Shown here one piece after another: positions 16,129 through 23,872 of a stretch of 64,000 nucleotides of DNA. Numbering within the stretch: the stretch's first letter is position 1; each line of letters opens with the position of its first letter. The translations under genes were made by a program, and so were the position numbers. The notes under the pieces were generated by a model, which ran no database searches, was not told the origin of the DNA, and was given only the letters and a program-made list of their open reading frames with translations. This DNA is from Croceivirga radicis. Lineage in GTDB: Bacteria; Bacteroidota; Bacteroidia; Flavobacteriales; Flavobacteriaceae. The stretch is from the NCBI RefSeq assembly GCF_002072105.2, contig NZ_MTBC01000009.1, positions 62,001-126,000 of the forward strand. The letters run 5' to 3'.

Positions 16129-17052
16129 TTGGAAGAAATTCTGGATAACGTTAAAGTAAATTTTGATGAGCAAGCACTTTGGACACTAAACATTGCTTTG
16201 GCCTTTGTTATGTTTGGGGTAGCATTAGAAATTAAACCTTCAGATTTTAAACGAATTCTCTTAGAACCAAAATTGCTTTTAACGGGCATTCTTAGTCAGT
16301 TTATAGCGTTGCCTTTTCTAACTTTTATATTGGTCTGGATAATACGGCCAATACCCAGTGTTGCATTAGGTATGATTATGGTTGCAGCCTGCCCGGGTGG
16401 TAATATTTCCAATTTTATAACCCACTTGGCTAAAGGCAATTCTGCATTGTCTGTTTCGCTTACCGCTTTTGCTACTTTGTTGGCTATATTTTTTACTCCA
16501 CTGAATCTTCAATTTTGGGGAGGCCTATACGAGCCTACGCAACTAATTTTACAAAATGTGGCTATTGAACCTTGGCAAATGGTAAAACTGGTAGCTTTAT
16601 TATTGGTAGTACCCTTAATTTTGGGAATTATATGCAATACCTACTTTCCTATCCGCTCTAAAAAACTGAGTAAATTTTTTAAAATAGCTTCTTTGTTGTT
16701 TTTTATTGTATTGATTGGTCTTGCTCTTGGCAAAAACAAATTGGTATTTCTAGAATACGTTCCTTATATTTTTTGGTTGGTATTGTTGCATAATTGTATC
16801 GCCTTAATAACTGGCTTTTCCTTATCAAAGTTAATGGGTCTTAACATGGAAGATACCAAAAGCATTACCATAGAAACAGGAATACAAAATTCTGGTTTAG
16901 GATTACTTTTGATATTTACTTTTTTTGAAGGTCTTGGGGGCATGGCACTAATTGCTGCCTTTTGGGGTATATGGCATTTGGTATCCGGTTTGGTTTTAGG
17001 CTCAATTTGGAGTAGAATGGGAAGTACAAAAAAGAAAGTTTTGAATGGATAA
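16129..17052 (+). CDS. Bile acid:sodium symporter family protein
   Basis: A 307-residue inner-membrane transporter of the BASS/SBF family with 8-10 hydrophobic segments. Conserved text includes MFGVALEIKPSDF near 27-39, the crossover ACPGGNISNFITHLAKGN (about 87-104) and the second crossover TIETGIQNSGLGLLL (about 240-254). It likely moves an organic anion with Na+; the substrate is unknown. The start is a TTG at 16129 because the next in-frame ATG lies inside the first membrane helix. It overlaps the acyltransferase gene by 8 bases. Confidence 0.88.
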   Translation: MEEILDNVKVNFDEQALWTLNIALAFVMFGVALEIKPSDFKRILLEPKLLLTGILSQFIALPFLTFILVWIIRPIPSVALGMIMVAACPGGNISNFITHLAKGNSALSVSLTAFATLLAIFFTPLNLQFWGGLYEPTQLILQNVAIEPWQMVKLVALLLVVPLILGIICNTYFPIRSKKLSKFFKIASLLFFIVLIGLALGKNKLVFLEYVPYIFWLVLLHNCIALITGFSLSKLMGLNMEDTKSITIETGIQNSGLGLLLIFTFFEGLGGMALIAAFWGIWHLVSGLVLGSIWSRMGSTKKKVLNG

Positions 17053-18076
17053 ATTATTGTACTACGCAATAAAATATTGGATAAAAATTGGTTTACATAC
17101 CTATTACAAGCAGATAGGCATAGAAGGCTTACAAAACATCCCTAAAGCTAAACCCATTTTATTTTTAAGTAATCACCAGAACGCTTTATTAGATATTTTA
17201 ATAATAGCTACACACTGCAGTAGAAAACCATGGTATCTAACACGATCCGATGTTTTTAAAGGAAAAATGCTCAAGGATTTTTTTCGATTTCTACAAATGT
17301 TGCCCATTTACAGAATAAGGGATGGTAAGGCAGCTTTAGCTAAAAATGCGGCTATTTTTGACTTTTGTGGCCAACTTCTAAGTAAAAACGAAGCCATTCT
17401 TTTATTTCCGGAGGCAAACCACAATCTAAAACGTAGGGTTAGACCCTTGAGCAAGGGCTTTACCAGACTTTTACAAAGCGCGTTTTTAGTAAATGAAAAG
17501 CTTGAAATGTATTTGCAACCCGTAGGTCAAAATTACAAGCGCCCTACCCAAATTGGGGATAGTTGTAAAATAATCTATGGCGAACCTATTGCTGTTTCGC
17601 CAGAGGAGGTAAAGGATAAAACTAATATTGAAACTTTAAAAACCAAGGTGAGCTTTGCTTTAAAGAACCTTACGGTACATGTGCCCGAAGAAGATGGCTA
17701 TGAGTTAATTCTATACCATTTAGATACGGAAAAGGTAGATTACCTTTCTCCTGCAATGGTAAACAAAAGAATACGGCAAGGGTTTCTTGGAACGCCTAAA
17801 CAAACCAGAAGCAATAAAAAAATAAAGGTTACAAAGATTTTGCTGGCAGTTTTAAATTTACCGGTTTACCTAGTGTGGAAATTTGTTGTTAAGCCTAAAG
17901 TTCCAGAACCTGAATTTATAGATACGTTTAGATTTATGTTTGCCCTTTTGGCGTTTTCTTTTGGGTATCCTATCCTATTTTGTGCCCTTATTTGGTTTTA
18001 CCCACCACTTACAATTTTAATAGCCCTAATAAGTCACTATTTTCTAAATTTTGTACTGATAAAAGTAATGCCTTAG
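17045..18076 (+). CDS. Lysophospholipid acyltransferase (PlsC-domain) protein
   Basis: A 343-residue membrane-associated acyltransferase. Motif I reads SNHQNALLD, one residue longer between His and Asp than the classic HX4D, and motif III reads LFPEANHN instead of FPEGTRS; both are forms I associate with Bacteroidetes PlsC-like proteins. Two C-terminal hydrophobic segments (about 270-340) are likely membrane anchors. It probably acylates a glycerophospholipid or aminolipid. The 3' end overlaps the convergent PUL gene by 4 bases. Confidence 0.8.
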   Translation: MDKLLYYAIKYWIKIGLHTYYKQIGIEGLQNIPKAKPILFLSNHQNALLDILIIATHCSRKPWYLTRSDVFKGKMLKDFFRFLQMLPIYRIRDGKAALAKNAAIFDFCGQLLSKNEAILLFPEANHNLKRRVRPLSKGFTRLLQSAFLVNEKLEMYLQPVGQNYKRPTQIGDSCKIIYGEPIAVSPEEVKDKTNIETLKTKVSFALKNLTVHVPEEDGYELILYHLDTEKVDYLSPAMVNKRIRQGFLGTPKQTRSNKKIKVTKILLAVLNLPVYLVWKFVVKPKVPEPEFIDTFRFMFALLAFSFGYPILFCALIWFYPPLTILIALISHYFLNFVLIKVMP

Positions 18077-19866
18077 TCTTCCAATTGATAATTTAAAGTG
18101 GTAAAAAAATCTTCAGAAACGGTAAAAACCGTACCATGTCTTAATCCCTTTGGAAAAGTTACCTGATCGGAAATGTCCGTCCAGTTTTCTAGGTCTTTGG
18201 AACTAATAGCACCATATTTATGATCCATGTATTTATCAAAATAGACATACCAGGTATCTTTAATTTTTACCGCAGTTGGCCCTTCTGCCCAGTAATTTCC
18301 AGTAATAGGTTTGCTAGCTTTTGAGTATGGCCCGCTTGCATTTTTAGAAAATGCAATTTTAAGATTCTTTTGTGGTGGTTCCCTAGTTTCATCTTTTAAG
18401 AACATAACATAACCATTACCTGTTTTTTGCAGTGTTGCATCTATTACATTAAAACCTGGTTCATAAAATAATTGCGTAGGACTAAATGTTTTGAAGTCTT
18501 TTGTGATGGTGTAGTACATTCTATGATTGTAACCATTATCCATTTTAGACTGTGTCTCTAGAAATTTCCCGGTAATTGTAGAAGCCCAATAAATTATAAA
18601 CTGGTTTTCTTTTTCATCATATGTAATTTCTGGTGCCCAAGTGTTTCTAGTACCTTCAAATTTTTCCATTACCGGAATAAATTGCTGCTGGCTCCAATTA
18701 ACAAGGTCTCTACTGCTTGCATAACCAATTCCTTTATCGGTCCAACTTACGGTCCAAACCATATGAAAAAGCCCCTCTGGTCCTTTTATAATGCACGGAT
18801 CACGCATTAGACTATCTTTACCAACAATTGGTTTTAATAAGGATTGGTCTTTGTGCAAACTTTTCCATTCCAAACCATCTCTACTAAAAGCCAAATGCAA
18901 ACCGTCTTCTCCATTATCTTTAAAATACGAAAATAGGTAAACCTCTTTTTGGGGTAAGAACTTATTTTGCCGCAACCATTTTTCGCAAGCTTTTGGCCAT
19001 TGATTGTGTGTGCCTGTAGTTCCCAGACCAAAACCGTGCCCACCATCTTGATAAATTAATAATTCTGCTGGTACGTTAGCTTTCCTAAGCGCATTGTAAT
19101 ATTGTTGACTATTTTCTACCGGAACTGCTTTGTCATTGGTTGCATGTACTAACAATGTTAGTGGCGTATTGTTGGTTACTTGCAATTCATTAGAAAATTT
19201 CTCTACTAAGCTCTTGGATGGCTTTTCTCCTAGTAAGGCATGTTTAGAGCCCTTATGGGTAAAGTCGTCTTTAAGGGTTATAACAGGGTAAATTAAAATG
19301 CTAAAATTTGGCCTAGCGCTTACCCTGTAAGAGCTTGTATAGGTTTGTTTATCAAATTGAGTGCTCAAGGTAGAAGCAAGGTGTCCGCCAGCAGAAAAAC
19401 CTAAAACCCCAATTTTTTGCGCATCAATATCGAGACTGTCAGCATTTGCTCGTATGTAACGGATGGCTTCTTGGGCATCTTGCAGGGGCCCTATAGATTT
19501 AGTTTCCATAGTGGCATCGGCAGGCATTCTATACTTTAAAACAATGGCGGTTATGCCTAGGGTGTTTAACCATTTAGCAACCTTAAATCCTTCTTTATTG
19601 ATAGCTAAGTGGGTATACCCGCCACCTGGTAAAACAAGGATGGAGGTTCCATTTTTTAGCTTTTCAGCCGGTTCAAATATGGTGATCTCAGGTACAGAGA
19701 CCTTATTTACTCCTTTAACAATACCTAATGCATCATATTGGGTTTCTTCCTTATAGTTTTTTGTTGCTATTGCGTTGGGTACGCCATTGGGCCAAAGTTT
19801 AAGCGTTTTTTGCCCGTGTAGACTAATAGACAGGCAAAAGAAAAGTAATAGGAGCTGTTTGGTCAT
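18073..19866 (-). CDS. Secreted esterase / GH43-like fusion enzyme (PUL)
   Basis: A 597-residue two-domain enzyme with a signal peptide (cleavage near residue 18). Residues about 20-300 form an alpha/beta-hydrolase of the BD-FAE acetyl/feruloyl esterase type: oxyanion loop PGGGY, nucleophile Ser158 in GFSAGGH, Asp245 in TNDKAVPVE and His277 in DGGHGFG. Residues about 305-597 form a five-bladed-propeller glycosidase related to GH43, with RDPCIIKGPEG and TWAPEITYDE as likely catalytic-site blocks. It closes the left PUL operon (GH106-GH105-this gene). It probably removes an acyl group and a sugar from the same side chain. The GH subfamily is uncertain. Confidence 0.8.
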   Translation of the reverse strand: MTKQLLLLFFCLSISLHGQKTLKLWPNGVPNAIATKNYKEETQYDALGIVKGVNKVSVPEITIFEPAEKLKNGTSILVLPGGGYTHLAINKEGFKVAKWLNTLGITAIVLKYRMPADATMETKSIGPLQDAQEAIRYIRANADSLDIDAQKIGVLGFSAGGHLASTLSTQFDKQTYTSSYRVSARPNFSILIYPVITLKDDFTHKGSKHALLGEKPSKSLVEKFSNELQVTNNTPLTLLVHATNDKAVPVENSQQYYNALRKANVPAELLIYQDGGHGFGLGTTGTHNQWPKACEKWLRQNKFLPQKEVYLFSYFKDNGEDGLHLAFSRDGLEWKSLHKDQSLLKPIVGKDSLMRDPCIIKGPEGLFHMVWTVSWTDKGIGYASSRDLVNWSQQQFIPVMEKFEGTRNTWAPEITYDEKENQFIIYWASTITGKFLETQSKMDNGYNHRMYYTITKDFKTFSPTQLFYEPGFNVIDATLQKTGNGYVMFLKDETREPPQKNLKIAFSKNASGPYSKASKPITGNYWAEGPTAVKIKDTWYVYFDKYMDHKYGAISSKDLENWTDISDQVTFPKGLRHGTVFTVSEDFFTTLNYQLED

Positions 19867-19884
19867 TGGTTAAAATTTGATTTA

Positions 19885-21000
19885 TTAAAGTCTGTAAACC
19901 TCACTACCTGCTAATAAAAAACATCCGAGACCGTAATCTTCAAAATCTGGAATTTTGCTTTTAGATAAGGGCTGGCCATCTTTAGGTTCTTTACCGGTAG
20001 ATTGCACATAACCCAAGAATCCACTGTCTTGTAATCCCTCTTTTATCATGGCGTTCCAGCCTTTTTCAATTACAGGCAAAAAGGTTTCTTTGTCTAAAAT
20101 ATCATTATTTACGCCATAGGCCATAGCGTAAACAAAAAGAGCCGTTCCTGTTAATTCTTTACCGCCAAAATTTTTAGGGTCGTGTAGACTTACGTTCCAA
20201 AAGCCATCCTTACGTTGTAAGGGCACCAAAGCATGGCTCATGGCTTTAAGGTCCTCTATATATTCTGCCCTATGCGGAGCATTGGTTGGTATTATTGAAA
20301 GTGTTTTGGCTAAGGCGCCAATAACCCAGCCATTACCACGACTCCAATAACAGTCTTCTCCGTTGGGTTCGGTGTAAGGTGGGTCAAAATCTTTATCGCG
20401 CCACCAAAGTGCATCTTCTGGATTGTATAGGCCATTATCTCCATGTTGGTTTTTGGTATACGCATACATTTGATACATTTTTTCAAAGTAACGGTCATCG
20501 TTTTCCAAAACACCCATTTTAGCAAATACAGGCATACCCATTTGTATGGCATCAATCCAAGACCAATCATCTAACTGGGGCGTATGCAATAACATGTTTA
20601 ACGTTGCCTTTGTTTTTCTTAGTTTATGTGGTTGTGGCTCTAAGTTGTATAAATCTATGTAGGTCTGTGCGGCGCAATAATCATCAGCATTTCTATTGGC
20701 GGTTCCATATCTAAAACCCCATTCATGAAAATTGGCCCAATCTAAGGCATATTTATAGTACTCTTCTTTTGGCCAAATTTGGTAAAGGGCCATTAAACCT
20801 TCATAATACACCCCTCTAGTCCAAATATTGCTAGGCCTCTCTTTATTGGTTATTATGGTTTTACCTACATCTGGCCACTTTTTCATAAAGTAACCGTTGG
20901 CTAAAATCATATGGTCAAGCACTTCCTTTTTATCAATTGCTTGACTTGATAAGAAAAAGGGGAGTACTAAAAGTAAACTAGTTAAAAAAGATTTTTTCAT
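19885..21000 (-). CDS. GH105 unsaturated rhamnogalacturonyl hydrolase (PUL)
   Basis: A 371-residue (alpha/alpha)6-barrel hydrolase of the YteR/GH88-105 type that removes the 4,5-unsaturated uronate left by lyases. Visible blocks are NADDYCAAQTYIDLY, WWRDKDFDPPYTEPNGEDCYWSRGNGW and LQRKDGFWNVSLHDP. A signal peptide ends near SSQA. I place the start at the ATG at 21000; the in-frame frame extends upstream into the GH106 gene without a signal. The gene lies 8 bases after the GH106 stop. Confidence 0.88.
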   Translation of the reverse strand: MKKSFLTSLLLVLPFFLSSQAIDKKEVLDHMILANGYFMKKWPDVGKTIITNKERPSNIWTRGVYYEGLMALYQIWPKEEYYKYALDWANFHEWGFRYGTANRNADDYCAAQTYIDLYNLEPQPHKLRKTKATLNMLLHTPQLDDWSWIDAIQMGMPVFAKMGVLENDDRYFEKMYQMYAYTKNQHGDNGLYNPEDALWWRDKDFDPPYTEPNGEDCYWSRGNGWVIGALAKTLSIIPTNAPHRAEYIEDLKAMSHALVPLQRKDGFWNVSLHDPKNFGGKELTGTALFVYAMAYGVNNDILDKETFLPVIEKGWNAMIKEGLQDSGFLGYVQSTGKEPKDGQPLSKSKIPDFEDYGLGCFLLAGSEVYRL

Positions 21001-21008
21001 CGCTATTA

Positions 21009-23711
21009 TTATTTTAATTCGATTAAGGTAACAGGGCCTAAAAGTCCAGAAGGTACCGGCTGCCATTTTTCGGTTTCTAAAGGTTTGTAATCCTTATTAA
21101 CCATATTTATTTCTTTAAAAATCTGCCATTTTTCTCCATTAAGGGCTTTCGCTCTTATGCGATTCGCAGGTAAATTGGCAACTTCAATGGTTATGGTGTT
21201 CGTACCCTGTTTTAGATTGTTTACCGGTAAGTTAAATGGTACGTGCCAAGCAGTTCCTATATATTCATTATTAACCCAAACCTTAGCACTTTCCCTTACA
21301 TCTCCTAGATCTAGCACAAAATTTTTAGCTGCTTTATTGGTCAACTCAAAAGTGGTACTATATTTTGCTGTTCCCGAGAATTGGGTAGCCTCAGCATCTA
21401 AATTGGTCCAAGATTTTAGGGAGTCTAGTTTTCTGCTAGAAGGTAATGTTGGCCCTCCTTTGGTGAACTCGAGCGACCAATTAGTTAACTCAATACGTTT
21501 TTCTTCTTCGGTTTTATATATCCATTCAGGAACATTCTTGTCGTAATTGTTAATTGCAAAAATTGACTGCCCAGGATTTAACTGAATACGAAGTTGGTTA
21601 TTTTGAGATGGTACACTTCCGTAAATAGCTAATTGAGGATCATATAAAACTGTTTTTTCCATATTTCTAGAAAATGGTATAGGGGCGTCAATAGTTTTAT
21701 TTGTATGATTTACCAAGTAGTAAATATCTTGATCGTTAAATTTTCTACGTATAAATTTTAATCCTGTTTGAGCAAGGGTTTCTGGTTGTATACCCTGTTG
21801 TTCTAAAATTGCCGTAATATTTTCTTCTAGTACTAGTTCTAGTTTAGCGGCATCAATTAATTTTTCTAATTCTTTTTCTCGTTGTTGATATTCATAAAAT
21901 CCAGGCACAGACTCGGGTTTGCCCATGAACAAAACCGGAACACCTTCTTTTTTTAAGTCTAATAACTTTTTAAGGGTTTCTAAGGGAATATATTTTGTAG
22001 CTGGTACAACAATAGCTTTATAATTTCCTCCAGGTAATTTTGCTAGATTATTTACAACTCTAACTTCTTCTAACCATCTGTCCGATATAAAATCTATACT
22101 ATAGCCTTCTTTTGCAATTTGGGTTGCGGTGCGGTAAAAAGAGGTGTTTAAAAGCCACTCATCCAACGAATGAATTTTAAATTGAAAGAACAATTGATTA
22201 TTTAAACTTTTATGCCAAACATCATGTATGGGCCAATACACTAATACATCATTATTAGGAGAACCTTTTTGCAATAAACGTTGGCAATTTTGGATATAGC
22301 TAAATAAACCATCTGCATGTTCCCAAATAGTATTGTTTCTATTAAAATTTACAGAAGCATAAAATTTATAACCAGGCCAGTCTGCCTCTGTGGGAGAATA
22401 AGTGGAACCGTGTAAAAATACATGGTTAATACCGTTTAAAAATAAGTCTTCAACTTCTGGCTTACAATGGGCCAGGGCAGTTTTAAAGTGATCTCTTAGC
22501 CAAGTAAAAGTTTCTGAAGAAATGAGTTTTTTATTGGCTATATGTCCTGCAGAAGAAGAGAATTTAAGCATCATAGGATTTGCATCTCCTTCTCTAATAT
22601 TTTCTGGCAGCCTTCTAAAATTAGGAATTTCATAAGGCATTGAACCAAAGGTTTCACATTCAGGAATGTCTGAGGCTGCATATAGGTCTAGTAGATTGCC
22701 GGGAGATCCATGTGCCTGTAACTTGGTTTTCATCTTTTGGTTATTGGCCCATTTGGTCCAAGGCAAATCAAATTCTTCCAACAACAAGTCCCCCAATGTT
22801 CTTCTATAGTCCGCTTTTACCCTATTAGAAATTGTATTATTGGTAGTATCTGTTAAATGTAATAGCTGGTTTGCTAAATCATAGCCTCTTCTTTTTTTGA
22901 ATTCAACTAAAAAGTTTGGTGTAAAATCAGTACCATAAACTTCATAACTATCGTTGAAAATGGCACGTGGTCTTAAACCAATAGTGTCAAAAACGGTATT
23001 AAATGGTATTATATAATCCAAAAGTGCCTCATTAGAATAATGATCAAGTGTAAATCCACCTGCACCAGGTGCGGCACGTTTTACTACTTGTCCTGTTTTG
23101 GCCTCATAAAAGGCATAAAGCGTGTAGGGTTCTTGTTTAGCCTTAAAACGAACTTGTTGTTTTGCATCAACTTTTAAATTGATGGTTCTATTAGTATGAT
23201 GTCCTTTGGCAATTACCGCGAGTAGTTTGGTAACCTTTTTATCAGTAAATAAATCTGGATGTAATTCATAAGTTTTTTTGGTGTTTTTTGCTATTTCGTA
23301 TTTTGCAATATGTAGTTTGGTAGCTGCATATTTCTGTTCTACTTGTGGCCCGCCATAAGGCCAACCGGTCCCCAAGGTAAAATCTACACCCAAACCCAAA
23401 CTATCGGCAACTCTTATGGTATGTTGTAATAGCTGTACCCATTTGTAGGATAGGTAATCTATTTCTAAGCTGTCTTTTCCCTGAATTCCATAAATGGGCG
23501 CTATTTCTACCCCTCCAATTCCTTTTTCTTTAAAGTCGATAAGAGATTGGGTTATATTGGGTTTATCCACGGCGCTACCCATCCACCACCATCGCGTCCA
23601 TGGTTTGGTGGTATCATAGGTATAAATGGGTTCGGTTGCCATTTGTGCGCTAGTAGCGTAACAGAAGATGGTAAAAAGCGATAGAAGAGATATGATTTTG
23701 GTGTTACCCAT
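21009..23711 (-). CDS. GH106 alpha-L-rhamnosidase (PUL)
   Basis: A 900-residue secreted enzyme. After a signal peptide ending near TSAQ, the catalytic barrel starts with PWTRWWWMGSAVDKPNITQ and continues with VDFTLGTGWPYGGP, both typical of GH106. The C-terminus is a beta-sandwich (about 770-860) with NNEYIGTAWHVPFNL. Characterised members cut alpha-L-rhamnose from rhamnogalacturonan. It is the first gene of the left operon and is divergent from the GH31 gene across a region with paired ACAGGAT boxes. Confidence 0.9.
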   Translation of the reverse strand: MGNTKIISLLSLFTIFCYATSAQMATEPIYTYDTTKPWTRWWWMGSAVDKPNITQSLIDFKEKGIGGVEIAPIYGIQGKDSLEIDYLSYKWVQLLQHTIRVADSLGLGVDFTLGTGWPYGGPQVEQKYAATKLHIAKYEIAKNTKKTYELHPDLFTDKKVTKLLAVIAKGHHTNRTINLKVDAKQQVRFKAKQEPYTLYAFYEAKTGQVVKRAAPGAGGFTLDHYSNEALLDYIIPFNTVFDTIGLRPRAIFNDSYEVYGTDFTPNFLVEFKKRRGYDLANQLLHLTDTTNNTISNRVKADYRRTLGDLLLEEFDLPWTKWANNQKMKTKLQAHGSPGNLLDLYAASDIPECETFGSMPYEIPNFRRLPENIREGDANPMMLKFSSSAGHIANKKLISSETFTWLRDHFKTALAHCKPEVEDLFLNGINHVFLHGSTYSPTEADWPGYKFYASVNFNRNNTIWEHADGLFSYIQNCQRLLQKGSPNNDVLVYWPIHDVWHKSLNNQLFFQFKIHSLDEWLLNTSFYRTATQIAKEGYSIDFISDRWLEEVRVVNNLAKLPGGNYKAIVVPATKYIPLETLKKLLDLKKEGVPVLFMGKPESVPGFYEYQQREKELEKLIDAAKLELVLEENITAILEQQGIQPETLAQTGLKFIRRKFNDQDIYYLVNHTNKTIDAPIPFSRNMEKTVLYDPQLAIYGSVPSQNNQLRIQLNPGQSIFAINNYDKNVPEWIYKTEEEKRIELTNWSLEFTKGGPTLPSSRKLDSLKSWTNLDAEATQFSGTAKYSTTFELTNKAAKNFVLDLGDVRESAKVWVNNEYIGTAWHVPFNLPVNNLKQGTNTITIEVANLPANRIRAKALNGEKWQIFKEINMVNKDYKPLETEKWQPVPSGLLGPVTLIELK

Positions 23712-23734
23712 GAATTCGATTTATCAGTTGTAAG

Positions 23735-23748
23735 CAAAGCTAAAAATA
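23735..23748 (-). promoter_or_regulatory. -7 candidates for the left PUL operon
   Basis: Two overlapping minus-strand candidates exist: TAGCTTTG (23735-23742), a full TAnnTTTG match, and TATTTTTA (23741-23748), which sits 22 bases from the ACAGGA box at 23771. The second spacing matches the other PUL promoters. Confidence 0.4.
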
Positions 23749-23770
23749 GACTGCCAATTAAATTCTACCG

Positions 23771-23816
23771 TCCTGTTGCATCCTGTTAGAACGGTTACCA
23801 TATACAACAGGATGCA
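23771..23816. promoter_or_regulatory. Paired ACAGGAT operator in the divergent PUL promoter
   Basis: A perfect 11-bp inverted repeat, TGCATCCTGTT (23777-23787) and AACAGGATGCA (23806-23816), is separated by 18 bases. The left arm has an extra TCCTGTT at 23771-23777, 10 bp away on the same face of the helix. The right arm lies 18 bases upstream of a -7-like TAGTTTTA (23835-23842) for the GH31 gene. Similar boxes precede susC, the SGNH gene and the regulator gene. Confidence 0.6.
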
Positions 23817-23872
23817 CACCTTATAGAGACATCTTAGTTTTAGCCAGGCCACCAACTAAAAACTACTTAAAC

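Noticed and set aside
16764-17069. Minus-strand open frames of 60-130 codons inside many genes, here 101 codons opposite the transporter and acyltransferase genes
   Set aside because: They are antisense to conserved genes, have no family similarity and no promoter; they are shadows of codon bias.
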